Shown one piece after another: positions 59,581-64,000 of a stretch of DNA of 64,000 nt; position 1 is the stretch's first letter, and the number at the start of each line of letters is the position of its first letter. The DNA is from Aporrectodea caliginosa (taxonomy: Eukaryota; Annelida; Clitellata; Crassiclitellata; Lumbricidae), in NCBI GenBank assembly GCA_020284085.1, contig JACEVL010000033.1, forward strand, positions 367,501 through 431,500. The letters run 5' to 3'. The notes below the pieces were generated by a model. The model saw only the letters and a list, made by a program, of their open reading frames with translations. It was not told where the DNA came from and did not search any database. The translations under genes and the position numbers were made by a program.

Positions 59581-59744
59581 ACCTATTGTGCAACCCTGTC
59601 TGTCGGTCGGATCGTGCGTTAGCGTCGTCGATATCATCAGATTCAGTCGTCAACAGTAGAGTTCGCTTTTCTCCCCGCAAAGAACCGGAACAAGATCCTC
59701 CAGCTCTCGTTCCGGTTCTTTCACGTCACGTCATCGCGGCCCCT

Positions 59745-59829
59745 ATGGATGACGACACAACCCCAGCAGACGATATCACCCAGAACACACGACCCAAGCC
59801 GTGGTGCATCGGTCTGAGCGATAATACAG
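59745..59829 (+). CDS. Speculative first coding exon
   Basis: An ATG in CCCCTATGGATGACG context opens [20 protein letters not shown] and continues CIGLSDNT before CAG and the donor-like GTATAT. Upstream is TCACGTCACGTCATCG, a CRE-like word. No downstream exon was identified and the protein is not recognised, so this may be chance. Confidence 0.2.
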
Positions 59830-60279
59830 GTATATACTGGACACCGGAAGCGGAAATGAAAGGGACGACCTCCACACGCCACCCGGATGTACTGACAGCG
59901 GGCTTTCGTTCGGACTAATGGGACTCGCGATGGAATTTCGCACAGGCTGTTGACAGGGAGTATCACGTGACCATAGACGACGTATGTGTGGACGGATGGA
60001 GAGTCTCGATGGTCTTGTTCAATTTCATCATCGTTTGCAAGGTTTTGATTGTGTTCGGTGTTATCTGAGGACCTATTAATCCGCGCTTTCATTAGCGGTG
60101 CTCGTGTGACGGCTTTGTTGCTATTGTCACGTATTCTATTGTGTTCTTGACGCTGGACGTTGGGCCTTTGTGGCGTCTGTCAAATCTTGGGTCAAGTGAA
60201 GATTTGTCCTGTCTTAGGTGCATTGTGTTGGCCCTGAGGCGATGAGAAAGTAGACGGAATGAACTCCACAAGGTTAAGG

Positions 60280-60870
60280 GTTTAGAGGAATCTTGTCTCA
60301 ATGTAATAATGTAAAGAGGAATCTTGTCTCGATGGTAAAACGTAAGGAGGAATCTTGTCTCAATGTAATAATGTAAAGAGGAATCTTGTCTCGATGTCTC
60401 AATTTTAAAATTTAAAGAGGAATCATGTCTCATTGTAAAACGTAAGGAATCAAGTCTCAGTTAAAATGAAGAGAATCTTGTCTCGATGGTAAAATGTAAA
60501 GAGGAATCTTGTCTCGATGGTAAAATGTAAAGAAGAATCTTGTCTCGATGGTAAAATGTAGAAAGGTATCTTGTTTCAATGGTAAAATGTAAAGAGGAAT
60601 CTTGTCTCATTGTTAAAATGTAAAGAGGAGAATCTTGTCTCATTGTTAAGATGTAAAGAGGAATCTTGTCTCAATGTTAAAATGTGAAGAGGAATCTTGT
60701 CCCAATGTTAAAATTTAAAGAGGAATCTTGTCTCATTGTTAAAATGTAAATAGGAATCTTGTTTCAATGTTAAAATTTAAAGAGGAATCTTGTCTCAATG
60801 TTAAAATGAAAAGAGGAATCATGTCTCATTGTTAGAATGTAAAGAGGAATCATCATGCCTCAATTTAAAA
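60280..60870. repeat. About 31-bp minisatellite, roughly 18 units
   Basis: Unit AGAGGAATCTTGTCTCAATG followed by TTAAAATGTAA, with frequent one- to three-base changes. The minus-strand open frames reading RQDSSLHF are produced by the repeat. Confidence 0.93.
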
Positions 60871-61284
60871 ATCAATAAATCAATCAATCATATTGAATCA
60901 ATCAGCCAATAAAATATTTCACTCATTCATCAAATAGTTCACAGGCAGAATGTACACCAGTTGACCTATGTACCTTAGCAGTGCTGAGATATTTTAAGAC
61001 GTTTAATAACCGCCACCATACGGTGCATCTGCACGCGCCCACCTACGCAACCACAGAAACACAAATATAGTGTGAAGAGGTGTCCGTTAGGTCAAAGGTA
61101 TTTTTACCTGTCGTCGGCTTGCTTTCTTCTTCAAAGACTGACAAATATATTCGTCCATAAAACTGTTGAACAATGTCGACGGAGAATCGGAGATTAAGGA
61201 ATAATGGCCGAGACCGAGATGTTAAATGTCGGGTACAAAGGGAGAGATGGAGTGAAGAGGGGTAGTCGGAGACACTGAGAGACT

Positions 61285-61755
61285 GACCGACGGTGGAGGA
61301 GAGGAGAAGAAGGAGGAGGGAGAGAAAGAATAAGAAGAAAAAGAAGAAGAAGACGATGAAGTGGAAGAGAGAGAAGAGGAAGAGGATGAAGAAGAAGAAG
61401 TAGGAAGTGGAGAAGGAGGAGGAGGAGGAAGAGGAGGAGGAAGAGGAGGAAGAAGAATAAGAAGAAAGAAGAAAGAAGAAGAAGAAGAAGTGGAAGATGC
61501 GGAAGAGGAAGCAGTAGAAGGAGAAAGAGAGGAGGAGGAAGAGGAGGAAGAAGGAGGAGGGAGGAAGAGGAGAAGGAGCAGGAGAGTAAGAAGAAGGAAG
61601 AGGAGGAAGAGGATCGGTAGGAGGAGGAGGAGGAGGAAGAAAAGGAAGGCTGAGGAGGAGGAAAAAAGGAATGTGGAGGAGGAGGAAGAAGAAGACGAAG
61701 AAAAATCCAAAGAAGAAGAAGCAGAAGATTGTGATGATGAAGAAGCAGTTAATTA
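61285..61755. repeat. Purine tract (GAA/GGA)n, about 470 bp
   Basis: An almost pure purine strand of GAAGAAGAAG and GAGGAGGAAG. Glu/Arg/Gly and Ser/Phe/Leu/Pro frames are artefacts. A homopurine-homopyrimidine mirror region of this length can form triplex DNA. Confidence 0.97.
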
Positions 61756-61789
61756 AGGTAGCCCTCTGAGAGACTATACTATGGATGTG

Positions 61790-61942
61790 AAGTGTGAGCG
61801 ACGTCATTTTCTTAGCCTCGGCATATGAAGCGTGTGACCAGTCCTCTCCCTCATCATCTTCCCACCGACAGTGTACGGTCAGTGTACTCATTATAGCTGA
61901 GTTGGCTAGATGGCGCAGGGGTTAGATGCGCACCTGAAACTG
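61790..61942 (-). mobile_element. SINE family C, minus-strand body
   Basis: CTTAGCCTCGGCATATGAAG, CTCTCCCTCATCATCTTCCC and CAGTGTACTCATTATAGCTG match the reverse of 18450-18610 and the copy at 11850. The tRNA-like head is missing. Confidence 0.65.
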
Positions 61943-62108
61943 CTCATTTGTCATTTACTCAGTAACTGATTGCTTTGAGCGCTCGCCTTGTAATGCGTGT
62001 ATTGTATTGTATTGTATTGTATTGTATTGTATTGTATTGTATTGTATTGTATTGTATTGTATTGTATTGTATTGTATTGTATTGTATTGTATTGTATTGT
62101 ATTTATTG
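61943..62108 (+). mobile_element. SINE family B head fused to (ATTGT)n expansion
   Basis: CAGTAACTGATTGCTTTGAGC and GCTCGCCTTGTAATGCGTG are the family B head. It then jumps directly into about 22 copies of ATTGT at 61998-62107. The pentanucleotide is the inverse of the ACAAT tail of these SINEs, which suggests a SINE tail expanded into a microsatellite. Confidence 0.7.
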
Positions 62109-62154
62109 TATTTCAGATTTAAAAGCGTCTCTTGAAAGGCTTAAGAATTCGGGC

Positions 62155-62332
62155 AGGAGAGAGAGAGAGAGAGACAGACAGTCTTTACCTTTGTCTGAGA
62201 CAGTCTGTCTTTTCTGTCTGTACTGAAACAGTCTCTGACAAAGACAGACTCTGTCTGAGACAGAGAAAGTCTGTCTGTCTGTCTACAGTCAGTCTCTTCT
62301 CTCTTTGTCTCTCTTCTCTCTGTCTGTCTCTC

Positions 62333-62427
<95 letters not shown>

Positions 62428-62430
62428 CTC
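62155..62430. repeat. GACAGA/GTCTGT patch and (TC)n microsatellite
   Basis: AGAGAGAGAGAGACAGACAG, then mirrored GACAGTCTGTC words, then (TC)n from about 62336 to 62425. No gene. Confidence 0.95.
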
Positions 62431-63470
62431 TCCGCATCAAGTATTATACATGTATAATTGAACGCATTGGTCACATCTGCAGTGTAAGTAAACCTCTGTC
62501 TTCTCTCTCTCTATGCCCGTCCACGCCCTTCCAATTCCTTGCCGCCCTCTGCCTGCAGCATGAAATATTAAGCGTCTCAGATTCAATAGTTCCTCCCTCT
62601 CTGGGGTAAAGAAGAAGATACTTAATCTCTCAAAGTCTATCTTTCTCTGATTTTCAAGTCCGGGGTATTAGGTTCAAGATTGTGGGATGAAGCTCTAGGC
62701 AGTAACCTCATTGACCTTACCTAAAGGTCAAGGCCGTCTCTCGGGAAGACAAAAATTAAGAGGAGCTCGATTTGGGATATTTCCAAAGAAAGGAGCGCGT
62801 TCCACGTCGACATGGCTTATCCAATGGACTATAACTTTGACGACAGTTTCATTGGAAAGTAACCTTCGACAACGCAGTGAGCGAAAAGGCGCTACATCAG
62901 TTATGCTGGCATCAGTGCCGCTTCCAGTAATACTTTAAAACAAAATGGAAAACAATCGCATTTGATCCGAGTTGCAATTCGTTTATGACCATGGGCAATC
63001 GGTTCATGGCAATCGGTTCAACCAGTTTAAGAACCGGGATTCTTCGAATCTGAGGCAACAGCGGCTGAGAGGGCAGCGGCTGAGGGAGCAACGGCTGAGA
63101 GTGCGGCGGTTGACGCACGAGACAGCTGCCTTGGACGAGTGGAAGATTCCATTCCACGAAAGGAGGTTCATAGGAGCGGATGAATCCATAAAGATCGAAC
63201 TAATCTTGGAATCGCCCATCTATCCCCCCGGCCTTCTCCTCCCATTCGTCGCTAGGTGGACCCGGTCTCTCCAGATGAGCGACTCCGCTTTGCAATTAAA
63301 CTGATCGAATGAATCGCCATGGCAACGAACCGACCGACGAACGACGACGCTCAACAAATTTATGTCAGGTCGAAAGGTTACGGTCAATATATTCTGTCTG
63401 TGTCTCTCTCTCTTCTCTGTTCTCGACGCTTCGTGGTCGTTATGGTCGGTCCAGAAAAGCTCAGTTTAGA
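62431..63470. other. Unassigned region with several open frames
   Basis: The frame 62972-63304 (+, 110 codons) contains the tandem segment LRQQRLRGQRLREQRLRVRR and then DEWKIPFHERRFIGADESIK. An ATG at about 62813 opens MAYPMDYNFDDSFIGK and stops. The first derives partly from a GGCTGAGRG-type DNA repeat at 63058-63110. None matches a family I recognise, and splice evidence is lacking. Coding status is undecided. Confidence 0.3.
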
Positions 63471-63477
63471 TGGATTC

Positions 63478-63925
63478 AGGCCAGGTCAGGTCAGGTCAGG
63501 TCAGCTTAGGTCAGGTCAGGTCAGGTCAGGTCATCTTAAGTCAGGTCAGCTTAGGTCAGGTCAGGTCAGCTTAGGTCAGGTCTGATTAGGTCCAGTCAGG
63601 TCATCTCAGGTCAGGTCAACTTAAGTCAGGTCAGCTTAAGTCAGACCAGCTTAGGTAAAGTTAGGTCAGCTCAAGTCAGGCAGCTGACCTGAGCTGAGCT
63701 TACTTCCAGTAAGTCTGGTCTGACTTAAGCTGACCGTCAGCTTAAGTCAGGTCAGCTTAGTTGAGGTCAGTTTAGGTCAGGTCAAAGTCAGGTCAGCTTA
63801 GGTCAGGTCATCAGGTCACGTTTGCTTAGGTCAAGTCAGGTCAGCTTAGGTCAGGTCAGCTTAGGTTTGCTTAGGTCAGGTCAAGTCAGCTTAGGTCAGG
63901 TCAGCTTAGGTCAGGTCATTAGACA
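63478..63925. repeat. AGGTC / AGCTTAGGTC minisatellite
   Basis: A mix of AGGTC pentamers and AGGTCAGCTTAGGTC 15-mers over 450 bp, with an inverted patch GACCTGAGCTGAGCTTAC at about 63690-63735 that could fold back. AGGTCA is a nuclear-receptor half-site word, but here it is repeat-driven. Confidence 0.95.
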
Positions 63926-64000
63926 CCGACGTGATAGAAGTTACTAATTACAATTACGCGTTGTAAAGTATCCTCTATCAATAGGTCTTCTTCTTTAAGT

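Noticed and set aside
58982..59918. 225- and 304-codon frames of SVSQ and HPSI repeats
   Set aside because: Direct translation of the GTCA and ATCC microsatellites.
63478..63925. Cluster of nuclear-receptor half-sites (AGGTCA)
   Set aside because: The words arise from a pentamer/15-mer minisatellite. There is no sign of constrained spacing.

Overview
This is a nuclear genome window from an animal, most likely a non-vertebrate metazoan. The evidence is three intron-rich genes with GT-AG splicing and metazoan protein architecture (SUMO, NAA15, RANGAP1), embedded in A+T-rich DNA crowded with tRNA-derived SINEs, CR1/L2-like and RTE-like LINE ends, hAT-type MITEs and long microsatellites. The species cannot be named from sequence alone. 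Nothing looks prokaryotic: there are no operons, ribosome binding sites or CRISPR arrays.

Layout. 1-2.5 kb (+): a complete three-exon SUMO2/3-like gene encoding 91 aa. 2.5-8.2 kb: intergenic, holding a 1.1-kb hAT-like element with a nested MITE. 8.2-23.0 kb (-): a complete 22-exon NAA15 gene, the NatA auxiliary subunit, encoding 866 aa (the same length as human NAA15), with TEs and minisatellites confined to its introns. 23.0-28.5 kb: MITEs, palindromes and a decayed pogo/Tigger element. 28.5-37.6 kb: an unusual mosaic of about ten degenerate RNase-H-like modules. One module is split by a hAT element with a perfect 8-bp duplication. Others are separated by CG-rich GTCCG satellite that forms about 1.05-kb palindromic higher-order repeats, and by a 16-bp pyrimidine minisatellite. 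37.6-40.9 kb: SINE and LINE pieces and two further TIR elements. 40.9-48.0 kb (+): a complete 12-exon RANGAP1-like gene encoding 425 aa, with no C-terminal SUMO-acceptor domain. 48-64 kb: no convincing gene; SINEs, LINE 3' ends, hAT MITEs, very long tri-, tetra- and pentanucleotide tracts, a CG-rich stretch and two or three speculative exons.

How the genes relate. SUMO and RanGAP1 belong to the same nuclear-transport and SUMO biology in vertebrates, where RanGAP1 is the classic SUMO target. Here the RanGAP1 model lacks the acceptor domain, so linkage of the two genes need not mean that relationship. NAA15 acts separately, on the ribosome, in co-translational N-terminal acetylation. Gene models were read by hand: exon boundaries were chosen where splice signals, reading phase and homology to known family proteins all agree. 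Repeat limits without a target-site duplication are approximate.
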